Source of the DNA: Corella eumyota
Lineage: Eukaryota; Chordata; Ascidiacea; Phlebobranchia; Corellidae
Assembly: GCA_963082875.1 (NCBI GenBank)
Contig: OY720100.1
Location: 15,214,591-15,278,590, forward strand
Direction of reading: 5' to 3'
DNA: 64,000 bases
Shown here: positions 1-16,879 of the stretch, piece after piece
Numbering within the stretch: the stretch's first letter is position 1
Layout of the letters: each line of letters starts with the position of its first letter
Program-made: the position numbers and the translations under genes
The notes under the pieces: model-generated
Databases searched by the model: none
Told to the model about the DNA's origin: nothing
Seen by the model: the letters and a program-made list of their open reading frames with translations, nothing else

Positions 1-59
1 AAAAATATAAATTTTATGAATTGAAATTAATAATTAGTTAAAGGATATTTTTTGTAACA

Positions 60-67
60 TCACGTGA
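60..67. promoter_or_regulatory. Palindromic E-box TCACGTGA just upstream of a start codon
   Basis: A perfect 8-bp palindrome with a CACGTG core lies 9 bases before the first ATG of the giant gene. E-boxes of this form bind bHLH-ZIP factors (USF, MITF/TFE, Myc/Max). The promoter is otherwise cut off by the window edge, so a regulatory role is inference only. Confidence 0.3.
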
Positions 68-76
68 TGATTTAAA

Positions 77-3000
77 ATGTCGGAAAATTCACCGAGAAAG
101 AAATTTACGAAACGTCGTTCTTTCGTTCCGAAAAAATATGAAGACATTTCGTCGTCTTCAACTTACACAACAAAACAAGATCTCCTTTTCCTAAAACAAC
201 CGCCAAAAAAACTCAAACCTAAAGAATTACCTAAAACAGCATCGTCATTATTTAAATCTGTGCTGAAATCAACTCGAGGCAAAAGCATAAACCCAAGTTG
301 TGGGTTAGATCCAACGCCGTACGAGACCCTTAAATGCCAGCAGAAGGAATTACCCACTTTAATAACGTCGTCAATTCGACTTTTTGATGGAACCACGCCA
401 CTACAAGCTTCACCACGTACTGAATTGTCTTTTGTAAAGAATACCGGGATGCCATCGGGAAATCCGGCAGATTTAACCAAGGCAACTTCAATGGGAGGTT
501 TGGCAGAGTACGAAGCCCAGTGTCTGAAGAACGACTTTAGGTGAACAATGTTTAGGACCTATTAAAAATACAATATTTTTACACATTTAGAACCGGCAGC
601 AAGGTGTAGTTGCCAAAACACTTGCTACACTACATGATATCGTGGGTTTAATCCCCACTTCTCCCATGCCGTAGCGCCTTGAAGTAAGGCGCTGTAAACG
701 GTATGGACTCCTGCTGAACCAGCACTTAATCAGCAGCTTAATTATCGGGCAAATATAATCTCTAATAACCGAAACTATGAAAGCACATCTAGAATATAAA
801 TGTGTTTTCAACAAAGGTGGGCACAGTTAACCGAGAAAGTAACTTCGTTAAGTGGTAATTCGTTACATAGTATATTAACTTCGTTAACGTTAATAAGTTA
901 ATTGTAACGGTAGTTATCGATAAACGTTAATGTTAAAATTTAAATAAAACAAACAAAGAAACGACCCTATTTTAAAAAAAACAGCAATTTTTATCTTAGT
1001 TGATATTTTAACTACACGAACGTAAGTTTAAATGACGTTTTCAAAACTGCATCGTTTAAAATTTCAATACATCGTCATCGTCGTCAATACATCGTTTATA
1101 CGTCAGTCAATACATCGTCAATACATCCTTTAAAATTGAAACGATTAAACCCAATAAACGGCAAAATAAAACATATGTACTTTTATATTACCATGGTAAA
1201 CTTGTAAAAATATTAAATTAACAGACTTAATTTAACGAAAGCACAATTTAACGAAAGTTAACAGGTCCGTTAACGATTTTTAAAGTTAACTTAAAAGTTA
1301 AATTTTTTCGAAAAATTTAATTTTTTTTTAAAATTTTTTCGAAAAATTTAACTTCGTTAATTAACGCATTAACGGTTTAGTGCCCACCTTTGGTTTTCAA
1401 CAATATGTTTTTGTAGTGTTGAGCTTCCTTCCGAAGTGAAATCAAACACTGTTTTAAAACGTGTTCGTAAAAAAATCGACCACCATGGAGATGCTGGAAG
1501 AAGGGGTTCTGAGTCTGCTATTGGGGCGCTCAGACGACAACGAAAAAGAGATTTTAATATAAACAAAATAAAACAAACAATGCGGATTAAAAAAGGAAGC
1601 GACCATTTGCTGAATGAGAAGAATTTTAAGCTAATGCATAGAAGTATAATTTATCCATTTATACTTATAAATATATTATATAAAACTAGAGAACATCATT
1701 TAAAAATATATCAAAGATGACATTTTTTTAAGCAAACACTCTTCCAAACTTTTAATAAACTAATTTACTGTTAATCCAGCAACACCTCAAAGAATAAAAC
1801 CAGACGATTACATGAAGAATTTTGGCCCTACCAAACCTAGAACAGAGGACATGGTCAAATCTATATCAGACAACGTTATCACAAGAAAAACTGACATCGA
1901 AAACGCGGCTTTACAGACAGGAAAAGGTGCTTTAAAATCGGGCGATGCTGGAAAAAGAGCTTGGCCATTTGCCTCTAGAAGTCAACATAAAAGTGCTGGT
2001 CGAGCAAATGAAGTAGAAGTAAGTTATTAGAAAGATTGATTAATATTAAAGAAATAGTTCAAACAACATCTTGAAAGCTTTGGTTAGCAATTTATTTTCT
2101 CTAATAATGCTTAGTATTACTATTTGTATTTATTGCTATTTGTATTTGCATATTGTTTTAGCACAAAACTGCACTTGAAAGCAAACTCAAAGTTAGTACA
2201 AGTTTTGCAAAATTTATAAAAGAGAAGAGCCAAGAAGATGGCGATAAAACAAGACCTTATATTACAACTGTCGGTCGCCCAGTGGAAGTTGATGATCCTC
2301 TTGTTCTGGTTGGAAAGCTGATGCGAAAAGATGGCACTTTTAAGTAAGCCAACGTTAAAGTTTTACCAACATACCAACTATAAAATGTTTTTTATTAAAG
2401 TCAAATATTAATCTTATCTAACCGATAACAAAAAAAATAGTAGTATGTCTACAGTGCATGTTGTAGTCAGAAGTAATATTAAATGTGTTTAACATTTTAC
2501 TGGCTTTAATTTCAATCTAAACTTTGTTGTTGAACAGAAAAGTAGTTATTCTTGGCAACCTTCTCGAAGGAGAACCAACTCTTGAGCGCACAGGCTCCGG
2601 GGATACCGTGATGACCTTGCCACCCTCTATGACAGACCTCAGGGCACCCAGCAACTTCGGGCGTCCCACCAACAAGCCTGGAAAATTTGGAAAAATGACA
2701 GAGCCTCCAATTGCTGAGCGTAAAGAGGAGACGCAAGAGCTAGCAGCACCCGAAGTTAAAAAACATGTGCCGTTCGGGAAAGTACTTGAAGCGGTTAGAA
2801 GTAAGATTGTAAACGGTAGCAGGACCTTAGTCAAGGAGTACATTCAAGAAAAGAAAGTATCTGGTGGAGGTGGGTTGTTTGGAAAGTTCAACTTTGGCGG
2901 GAAAATTGGTCCGGAAGAGGATTTGTTTTCTGTGAAATCAATCATAACAATTGACGAAGCAGAAAAATCAATTAGCCAGTTAGACTCATCAAGATTAATT

Positions 3001-6000
3001 GTAATTGGAAATGAACGTTTCGGTGTATCCAGAATTCTAGATTCCACAGTAAAGTTTGATAAGAGAAATCCAAACTTTCTGCGCAAGATTCCAATCGCCG
3101 AAGAGAGTTTTTTCAAGTCTAGAATCAAACTTGGTAAAAAGATGAGAGTGATACGTAAAGAAATAGCAAAAACAACTAATCTAAACGTACGCCGCTGGCG
3201 AAAATTAACAATACCGACAAGTGTGGAACATATTTACGAGGCAATCGAAGATAATGTTGTCGAAGCAATGGCAGGTACTGTGGACAATGCATTTATGGAA
3301 GAGACAACAGAGCAAGGTGAGGATGTATCTCAGAGCGATCAGACCGAGGAAGAGACATCCGTAGAAGAGACATCCTTGGAAGAAACATCCTTGGAAGAAA
3401 CAGAAGAATATGGTATTGAAGAGGTTTATAATAAAGGAGTAATGAACGCTGTTGAATACGACAGTGAGACAGCAACAGAAGAAGCATCTGAAGGTCAGAC
3501 AACAACTGTTGTTACTGACGAATACCAATCTGGTGACGGTGCCACAATGTCACATAAGACTTACAACTATTCCTCGTATGGCGACTTTGTTCCCATGGCG
3601 TCTGGTGATGCAAGATTATATGGTAATAACGCCAACAATATAGCACCATTTCCCAGTGCTGAAATTTCACATTCAACTACCAAAAAAAACTCCAAAAATT
3701 TTGAACAGAAAACGGCACCAACGCCCCGTGAAAATAACATAATTTGTATTGGGCGAGTAAGAGAACATCGTTTGTTAAATGAAGATACCGCATTGCATTC
3801 AAGTAGACGCTTAAAAAGTAAATTTGACCCAACTGAGTACCAAGTATCTCGTTATGCAAGCCTGCCTACCCTATCAAGTACAATGAGAAAAATAACAAAC
3901 AATATGTTCTCGCTGATCACACCGTCCAAAGACGCGTTTCTTAGAACACCATTTATGTCGAGACCATCACGTTATAAATCTCGACAAAAAAGGAAATATT
4001 CAAACTATAACAAAACCTTGATCGATAAGGATCTGAATCAAATTAAATATACGATTTCGCTGGTCGCTCAGCGAACATACAGCGCCATTGACTCGTATAT
4101 TAAAAATCCATCAAGTAATATACACACTTTTAACAATCATTCCAAAAGAACACAAGTTCAGATCGGTAAACGTGGAACTAGAAGACACCCCTTAGTTCCA
4201 CCAATCCCCACAGGGCCACAATCGACCGACGAATATTCGAGCGCTGAAGATGTTGCAACGTACGAAAATCCGGATGAAGAAGGCGAAACAGAAACAAATG
4301 GCACAAACGACTCGGATGACTATAGCGAATATGGTGTACAGGAAGTAGATGTGGAAGAACTACAAGCTGGCAACTTGTACGAGTCGGAAGATTACAGTGA
4401 ATATGGCATACAAGAAGAAATGGTTAGCGAATTGGAGGCTGAAAATCCGTACGACCGGGTTGCTACCGATGAAGAGGCTTACGACCAAGTACCGCATTCT
4501 TATGATCAAGTACCTCAAAAACAAACCGTAGACATGAAGGATAGCAAAACGGACTCTAATACTACTGACAGCAAGCCTGCCATTTCTAAGTCGGGGTCTA
4601 TGTGGTCAGGTACAGATATTTCAGTTCCAAGCAAAGATGAAAATGCTGCTGCATTGCCGGTAACTCAGAAGCCAAAACTTACCTCCAAAGAACTAGTTGG
4701 TTTCCCTGGCTCGATGAAAACCAGCACATCAGGCGCAGAAGTAGACAGCCGTGGTAACCTAAAGCCAGAAGACCAAGATTACAAGTTCTACTCGGCACAA
4801 TCCAGCCTCTCAGTACAAGAAGTTGTAAAGTTCTTTGAATCACAAAGATCGTTAAAAGATCATGAACCTGAAAGAAAGGGAAGATATCAAGGCCAGCCTG
4901 CAGAGAGTTTGTATGGGATTTTAGGTCAAAATAATGTTAAGCCTCCACCCCGTTTCAGCCTAGGTACAAGTCAGTCTCTTAACTCGCTTTCGTCTACATC
5001 CGAAGAGTTGGAGTACTTTGAAAAACGGATTAAACGAAGAAAACAAAATAAGTTTCCGAAAGGCTTACTTAAATCTGGAGCATGGGATTACTCCTCGACA
5101 AACGTTTCTATGGTAACGACATGGTGGGACGAAACAAGCGGTGGTGACGTCAAAAAAATAAACAGTTGTGACGTGTCAATGCCGCCGAGATTAGACACGG
5201 AAGATGACGAAATCAGAAACCGAAATGCTAAAGTGCGCGTCGATAAATCAGAAGGGTTTAATACCCTAGCTACGATGACGTATCTACGAGGTGACGGGTT
5301 GCTTTTTAAAGCATTCCACAGAGAAGCAAAAGCTTCCAAACCTCGAACGGAAAAAATGTTTAAGTACGATAACGGAAAAGTGTCGTTAAAAATGTACCCA
5401 AAAGACTGTGCAAAGGATCCTGAAAAGTTAACCAAGGTGAAGCGTATTTGCAAGGATCCAAGATGTATTTATATCAACTGCGAGGACAAGGAGACAAACC
5501 AAAAACCTCATTTGCATAAAAGAGTTAATTGTTGCGAAGAAGAAATAAGCGAATCCGACCCAGATGTAACGCTAGAGTACGTCACCAATGTTTTAAAACG
5601 TAGTAAAAAATTTAAAGCGAAGAATGACGATGAAAGGTGGACATCAACTTGCCAACGCTGCCCTGAACATGAAAAACGATTCCAACCCTTTTTCCCAGAT
5701 TTGTTTGAGGAACGAAGTATAGTTCCTTTGGCAAAGCGAGTGGTCGATTTTGCTTGGTATGAAGGCAAAAATCTTTACAGGCAACTATATCCTGATTACA
5801 GCGAAGATGCCATTGAGCAAATTAGCGACGAATTCTCGTTTTTTAATTTAGAACAGGGCGTAAGTCGGTTTCTAGTCGAAGATGCTATCAACTTCTCTTG
5901 GGCGGAAATACAGTCGGAACGAACATTCGAGATTATGCTAGACGAAGAGATTCGAGACAGCATCACACGAGTTATGATAGGAGAATTCTCGCAAAACTGT

Positions 6001-9000
6001 ATTGACCAAGGGCGTAGAGCTTTAATTATCGAAGACTACCTTACAAAGAACACACCGAAGAAGGAGCCATGCAATATGTGCGCGTGTGACAACTTTCCAG
6101 TAACTTCAAAAAGCAGAACGCATCGGATTATTGAAAAATACACCAGACGTGGACTTCTTTCTAACGACCAAACAACAAGAGAGGTACGTGCGTTAATGAA
6201 GGACCTTACAGCGGCTGTTGTGCTATGTGAGGAGCTAGATCTAAATGCTACAACCTCAAAACCTGGTGCCCAGCTTGGATACGGTTTTGCTCAAATCTTT
6301 GCCAATCAGAAATCGCATGATACAACTTTCTGTGAGTTTTCTCCTGAGTTTACTGATGACGTTGAGGTTACGGTTTACAAAATGGTCAAATCTGTTACTC
6401 AGTCCACTGAGCTACCACAACAGGATAGTGAAAAGGAAGAAGATGATGAAGTCTCCAGCGAATATGTGGAGGCTGCAGAAGGGAGTATTCAAGAAGTTGA
6501 GGTCAATCTTGAAGAGGGGGGAAGATCCAGCGAGCATACAGCTTCTGCTACCTCATCGAGATCAACATCCCAAAATGGCTCTGAATCAGACGGTTCAACA
6601 AACGATTCAGCAACACCTGAAGGAAGTAGTTTCCAAGGTAACGAAACCTCTAACAACAGCTCGACTAATGATGCCACGTCAGCATCAAACGACGGATCCT
6701 CTCAGTCGAATTTAAGTGAGATGGAGGAACATTCTGACGATAGTGTTGATACGCCGCAAGTGTCCAGTAGAGTCGCCGAAAACGGAATTTTAACACACAC
6801 CGAAACCGACTTCAAGAAAATCAAAAAGCGTTTCGGTAAAAGAATTATTAGACTTCTAAAAAAATTCTCTTCAACCGATTATAGCAAAACTGATAATGAA
6901 AAAAAGAAAGAAGTTAGCTTTAATGATGACAAATTGGAGCAATGGAAAAGCGAATCGTCAGCAGGAACAGTTACTAGTTCAGAGTACTCAGTTGCGACCG
7001 AATTAAGCAGCAACATTAGGTTTGTGTTAACCTTATTTTAACTAGTTAAAGTTTTTATGTATTTACATTTTACTGACAGTGGTAATAAAAACAGTGGGAA
7101 TTGAACCCAGGACCTTATGTAGCATAGCTAAGTCTTCTGACCACTACACCACGGTGCCGATTTAAGTTCGTTAGATTTAAAATTTTAAACCTATAAAAGA
7201 AAATGCTTATTGTACTATTTAGTGCTGGCTCTTCTATAACTACATTGAGTTCGGAATCCAACAGTTCAAACGATGAAAGTAACCCTGTTGTGTACGATAC
7301 CCCATTTCCGTCTGCCGGAATTAACCAAATCAACCCACAAGCAAATACCACATCAAAACATAAAGTGTTTGGATCTGCGCCGGAATTTATGCTTAAAAAG
7401 TTTGGTAACATTGCAAAGAGTCTCAAACAATCTAACTCTTTAGCTCCGTTTCCGTCTGGAATGGCCAACAACGACTCTAGTACTGACAGCGAATATGTAA
7501 GGGTTATTTATACATCTCGTGGGACAACAAATACGTCAGAAAGTCAGCTTAGTGGGTTAAACCTAATATCATCTACATATATTAGCGATGAAGACGAAAA
7601 TAAAACTGAAAGAGAACTGAATGGTTCACCACTAAATGACATAAAATTAACTGACTCTGTAGCTAAAGCAGTACAGGTTGATGAAGAACTAATGCCTATG
7701 CCTTCTTGCGGCTCAAAACAACGCAAAGCTAAACAAGAGAAATGCAAAACTGACTTAACCACAAAGAACTCTGAATCTAGTCTCAACACATACCTTATAG
7801 ATAACAAAGTAGATTCCATAAAGCTAAAACCTCATGATAGCTTAAGCACCAACTTGTTAAATAACGGTATAAGTACAAAAGCTGAGCAGCCTTTAACTTC
7901 TAACGACACACCGCGCTTTGTAGATATTGGGGTTAAAAGCAAAAAACGTAGGCAAAGTGCAAAATATCTGCAGCAAGCTAAAGCTAGTAATTATTGTGAT
8001 TCAACCGAAAACTTCAAAAGCTCGAGAATAACCATCGGCAAACGAATCGAGAGAAAGCTTAACTCTCGAGGCTTGGTGAAAGCACGCCCACTGGCGGATA
8101 TGGAAAAAGACACGACGCGACATTTGTACGTGGGTGATACAGATTGTAACTCCGAGAAAAATAGCAGAACGTCAGGATACTATGATGTACCGGAACCGAT
8201 TTATCAACAGATAGACGAAAACTATCAACCAAGAGATTTACAAACACCGAAACAGAGTAATTCTAGAATATCCCAAAACAATGAGACAAAATTAATACCC
8301 AAACATAGTGTCCCAAAAGTGTCAAATGCAGCACCCATGACCCAAAAGGTTACACAACAAGTTAAGCATGTGGATTCTGCTATAGAACCGAAAACGAAAC
8401 GTTTATACACCCCTAGTAAAGTTTCTAAACTATCTACGACAGCTTTAGAACCTAAACATTCCGCCCCGCGTTTGTCTTCGGATATTTATCCTAGAAGTCC
8501 AAGATCTTCGACCAATCAAAGTATCACAAAAAGTGCGGAGAAATTAGAAGATGATAAACAGTTGGCAGAGAAACAACTAAAGTCGAAATTATTGTTATCA
8601 GAAAAATCTGCTGAACCAAAATTGGCATCGGAAATTTACCCCAAAAGTCCAAGGAAACCCCTAGACAATGACGTAAAAACTTTTACTACTTTGCAAAGGA
8701 GACCTATTTCACCAAAATCCCATTCCAAGAACCTACAAAAATTGACGAAAACAAATCAAACTAGCAAAAAAACGTCAGAAATATACCCGAAAAGCCCACG
8801 AAAAACATCAAAAACTCATCAAGAAAAGCAATCAACGCTTGATTCAGATCCTACATATTTTCAAAACAATACAAACTCTGTTATTTCAAAAACATCTGGA
8901 CCTCGTATTGCAGCAAAAATTTATCCTAAAAGCCCGCGAAAACATGTAGACATCTGTCAGCCATCAACATCAGACTACAATGCAACTTTTAAACTAAATA

Positions 9001-12000
9001 AAGCACAAAAACTTGATAATGAATACGAAGAATATTCTACAAAACATGTAAAATGTCCGTCAGACAGAAGCCAAGCTATATATAAAACACAACTTTATGA
9101 TATTAACAACAGTAACAGTTCTATTAATGTTTTATGGGAACTGTCCAAGTCGAAAATCGACTCAATTCAAAACTCGGTCGAACAAGTTTTACAAAATCCA
9201 TCCAGCAACAAATATTCAAACACATCGCTTGATTCAAAATCCGACTTTAAAGCCTACGGTGTGGACGATCTTGTAAAGGATTTAAGTTATGAAATTGAAG
9301 GCTTAAAAAGTTTGGTCAGAAGTGGGACAACGATCACAGGAAGTCACGTGACAAAACATAACAATTCGACTGAAGTTTTAGCGGGAAAGTTAAGCGACCT
9401 GGAAAGCACGTTTTTTGAATTTATGAATGAAATTAAACAAAAACCAAATGCCAGCACAGGAATCTCTGAATTGGATTTACCAACTGAACAAATCAAACCC
9501 ATTATCTCATCAAAAAGTCTTATAAGTAAGTTACCTTTGCCAATTACTCAATCACAAATTAAAGAAGCAAAATACAAACTTATTAAACCAAGTCCAAGAT
9601 TCTTCCAAAAATCTAAAAGCAAGATTAAATTCCATACAAAAGTTAATGAATATATTCCAAAAAATATACCCAGCAAACATAATGTTATCTTGCAAAGTAA
9701 TACAACTAACACTGATACAATTGATGATTCAAATTCAACTTCCAAAAAACGTCGTCGAAACATATTTAAATTCAAAAAGAAACGTCACTCAAGTAAAGTA
9801 AAATCCAATCAACGTGTATCAAAGTCTTCATACCAAAAGCATCTGTATTCTAAGATTTATGACCTTTCTACTACTAGCAGTAGCTTAAGTACTGATGGAG
9901 AACGAAGTGAAAGAAATATGGAAAGGAATTATCGTCGTTATAGTAAAGGCGGCAATACATTTAGCGTCATGCATCCCTCTGGCATGCCTAGCTTATTTAA
10001 CAAAAAACGCACAGATGGTAAAAATTCTGTTAAACTAAACACTGATATTGCTGAGCAAGATGTTTCCACAAACAGCTCTACGTCATCATTTAGCGGTAAT
10101 ACAATCGAAGCATTTTACTCGTCGAAATTTAAAAGGCGTGACAATTTATCGTCGGAAAAGAATTGTACAAGCGCCGAAAACACTGGTAGTGACTACTTAA
10201 GATTACCAGAAACTTGTAAAAACAAATTGGCAAATAAAAATAATGAAAAAGACAATGGCAAAATTAAATCCAAACCTATAAAGACGTCAAGAAAGAATAA
10301 TAGCAAAGGTAAAACAAAAACTAAATAATTTCAGTTATTTATTTTACTATTTATTTTCTAATAATGTTTGTTGTAAAATTATTATAATTTTCGTGCAAAT
10401 AAACAAAAAATTTTTCTTTAATTTTAGATTTGGATAGCACAACTTTGAGTGATGTTAGCAGTCTGAACGTTGATGTAATTCACGAAGGCATCAAAGTCTC
10501 ATCTCGCGAATTAAAGAATTTGTCAGCCCATACGAAAACAAAGCAACGAGATGAATCAATTCAGTTGAACGTCCCAACTTTGAGAAAGTACTACGAAGAT
10601 ATTCAAAATAAAGTAAATAAAATTTTATAATGCTCTTTTAATATATCTTCATAAATAAATTTTACAATTAAATTTCCTTAGCCACGATCAGCTGCTGGTG
10701 GCAATGTAATAAGCATGCGAGCTCTACAAAACAAATTATGTAATAAAGCAAAAACAGACAAAAAATTTCCCGAAATGACCCCAAATCGTCCTTTTGAAAT
10801 CGAACCCCAAGACTTCCCCGCCCCCTCGACCGGAAAAACCCTCATTTTAATCAACAGGAGTAACCGAACCCCTGAAAAATCTTCAGAGGAAAGTCTGCTT
10901 CAAGAAAACATACAACCCCAACTTGACAGCGAGATAGTTAGATACTTGACAGCCAACAATCAAAATTTAAACAACGAGCCCGAATTCGTAGACTCTTTAA
11001 AACCAATGCGTGATAGATTGGCAAAAATGAACAAAAATTCACAAGATGAGAACCAAGACAGAAAGCCAAACAAACTGCAACTTGGTGGAATTAATTTTGG
11101 AAATAGGCGACGTGGTTCACGTTTGGATAATGATAACAATCAGGCAGAATTAAATGATCATTTAAATATGCATGAAACTGGGCAAATGCAACCCCATTCT
11201 AGTCAAATAAATCTTGGTCACAGACCAAGAAGATTTTCCGCAAGTTCTAGAAGAGATCACGACTCTTCCTCGTCACAGGATTTAGCAAATACACCTTGGA
11301 ACTTATTACCCCCAAGAAAAACCAAACAAGACCCTATGTTAGGCAATAAAACCTCGCAAAACGAAGTGAGGTTTGGTAGAACTCGCCAACCTAGGCATCA
11401 AAGTGATTCTTCAGATGACAATTTCCAACCGAACAGAAGTAGATTTGATCCTTACCAATACAACGACATAAACAGATTTACTGTCAAAGAACGAGACTCT
11501 ATAAATATGATTGACTTTCTTAGAGGTCTAGGTCCTAGCCAGCTTGGCAGAAAAAAATCAAAACGAATGTCAGACAAAAAACTATCACCAGGTGAAAATA
11601 CAGGTAATAATCATACAGATAACACAAATATTTGTTATTACTATTAACTACATCATGCAGCTTTAGGCTTTTATGTTTCAATAGATTATATACGACAGCG
11701 TGATCATAAAGGTTTGGTTATACAAGAACCTAGTTCATTACATAGAACAAGAAGCTCCAATTCGAGGTATTAAACTTTTTTTAACCTTTTTGTGGTTTAA
11801 GTTATGCATGTCATTGTTTGGCTGAGGTTTTGTGTTGACGTAATTGATCAGAAAGATATTGTTTACTTGAAAAAATTACATTAAAGAACTGTCAAATTGC
11901 AATTTCAGTGTACTCTAACAATAAACCTAAGCCACAAAAAGTTATGTAATACCTTTTCAGCTTAAAAACTACCAGGATAAAGTTAATATAACCAAAACTG

Positions 12001-12379
12001 TCAAAGTCTACTCGAGACTAGGCCATGGCAAGGAATGCTGCTTCATGTTTGGTGTGTATATTTGGCCTTATAACATCAAGGTTAAATATATATATGCAAC
12101 AGATGGAACCTTTCCGGGCCTTTGACCTCTCTGCACAAGTTTAAAAATGACAGCTTTGCTCACATCAAGGGCATGTGGCCTTCAACCTCAAGTACATCAT
12201 TATCATCACAATTATCGAGAACATCCATTCTAACAGTGACATCCACAGTATCAAGTCTCACTTACAGAACTTTACTAACGGTCGCGGACAACGGAATTCG
12301 ATTCTTAGTGATTGCGGCAATTTTGTATTACTTTTTGCAAGAGGAATTATTCAAATTTGATACCCGTCCGCCCATTTAA
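77..12379 (+). CDS. Giant, mostly disordered tail-anchored protein (about 3,297 aa)
   Basis: Nine exons join in frame: 77-540, 1793-2018, 2162-2343, 2538-7019, 7223-10308, 10428-10612, 10682-11591, 11685-11766 and 12103-12379. Every junction keeps GT-AG and phase. The exon 2 acceptor (CAAAG) is weak; a better-looking AG at 1778-1779 would need a different donor. The seventh exon has a second in-frame donor after 11603. I do not recognise the family. The protein is rich in Ser, Lys, Asp, Glu and Asn, with basic stretches near the N-terminus, acidic repeats (EETSLEE type near 3350-3410; YSEYG type near 4320-4410), a Cys cluster near 5440-5540, and four IYPKSPRK-like repeats at 8475-8945. The last exon encodes one hydrophobic segment (core IRFLVIAAILYYFL) followed by a 14-residue tail ending RPPI. 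It is therefore probably a tail-anchored scaffold of an organelle or nuclear membrane. The exon joins are firmer than any function. Confidence 0.75.
593..775 (+). repeat. tRNA-derived SINE, family 1 copy, 3'-truncated
   Basis: The copy starts with the GGCAGC..GTGTAGT head (A-box-like) and a GGGTTTAATCCCC B-box-like stretch. It then carries the body shared with the other copies (TCCTGCTGA..CAGCACTTAATCAGCAGC..TTAT.GGGCAA). It lacks the usual ATCGAGGATAAAGA tail. It sits in intron 1 of the giant gene just before the hAT element. Confidence 0.85.
812..1392. mobile_element. Complete non-autonomous hAT element (MITE), 581 bp
   Basis: The element begins CAAAGGTGGGCAC (812-824) and ends with its exact reverse complement (1380-1392). 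This is a 13-bp perfect terminal inverted repeat with the CA..TG ends typical of the hAT superfamily. It is flanked on both sides by the same 8-bp target duplication, GTTTTCAA (804-811 and 1393-1400), again the hAT size. There is no transposase frame. The inside is AT-rich with many TTAAC/GTTAA words and a degenerate repeat of the ATACATCGT type around 1065-1130. Intact ends and duplications suggest a fairly recent insertion, mobilised by a transposase encoded elsewhere. Confidence 0.92.
1401..1792 (+). other. Rest of giant-gene intron 1, unexplained GC-richer stretch
   Basis: Right after the hAT target duplication, about 1420-1560 is more GC-rich and code-like than the flanking intron. One frame stays open from 1403 to 1720 but has no matching splice sites, and I recognise no protein in it. 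It could be a relic of another insertion or an unused exon. The remainder up to 1792 is plain AT-rich intron. Confidence 0.3.
7092..7159 (-). repeat. tRNA-like SINE head (family 1), solitary
   Basis: Read on the minus strand it gives CGGCACCGTGGTGTAGTGG, then GGGTTCAATTCCCACTG. This is the A-box and B-box head of SINE family 1 without its body. It lies in the short intron between the two largest exons of the giant gene. Confidence 0.7.
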
Positions 12380-12899
12380 AATAAACTTTTAGGTTTAAAA
12401 TGAAAGGGAATTATGAATAGGGACAACTGTTAATTAAATGTATACCCTTTTATTGACAAAAAAATAAATTATGTATATTTGTTTAATTATTGCCTGACAT
12501 TTTGCAAAATCAAAGTTTACATTTTAACAAGTATTTACATAATCGTTTGCACATTTAATTGGCCTACAACTAATTATCAAGCATAAATCACCACATTATA
12601 GCAACATAACTTCGAGGTTTGACTACAATCAAATATTTGCTTAGCCTTGTAAAGCATAAAATTGATGCTAATGACATTTATATGACCAAGCAAGGTACCC
12701 AAAGTTTGTGTAGTGACTTGCAATTCAAAAATGTGACCGCATTTTACGAGAAACAAAGCCTTATTGTCTTATGTTGCACATTTATTAGCAAATATTGATA
12801 TTGTGTACACATTAAATACGCATACACGACTTGATAACCTAACACAACTTAACGGTTATTATCACATGAGCCTCAAACGCGTGGTATAGTTCTAAAAAA
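12380..12899. other. Spacer between the giant gene and the esterase gene
   Basis: This is AT-rich. Likely polyadenylation signals (AATAAA forms) occur at about 12381 and 12465 for the upstream gene. No coding or RNA gene is seen. The last 100 bases should hold the esterase promoter and 5' UTR, but I see no clear TATA box. Confidence 0.5.

Positions 12900-16879
<3,980 letters not shown>

Noticed and set aside
7092-7159. Minus-strand tRNA gene
   Set aside because: It has A- and B-box-like words, but they match the SINE family 1 head and no clean acceptor stem or anticodon arm is present.
7041-7222. Two separate genes split at the stop after 7019
   Set aside because: A GT donor at 7020 and an AG acceptor at 7221-7222 join the two long exons in matching phase, and both share the same unusual composition and PFPSA-type motifs.
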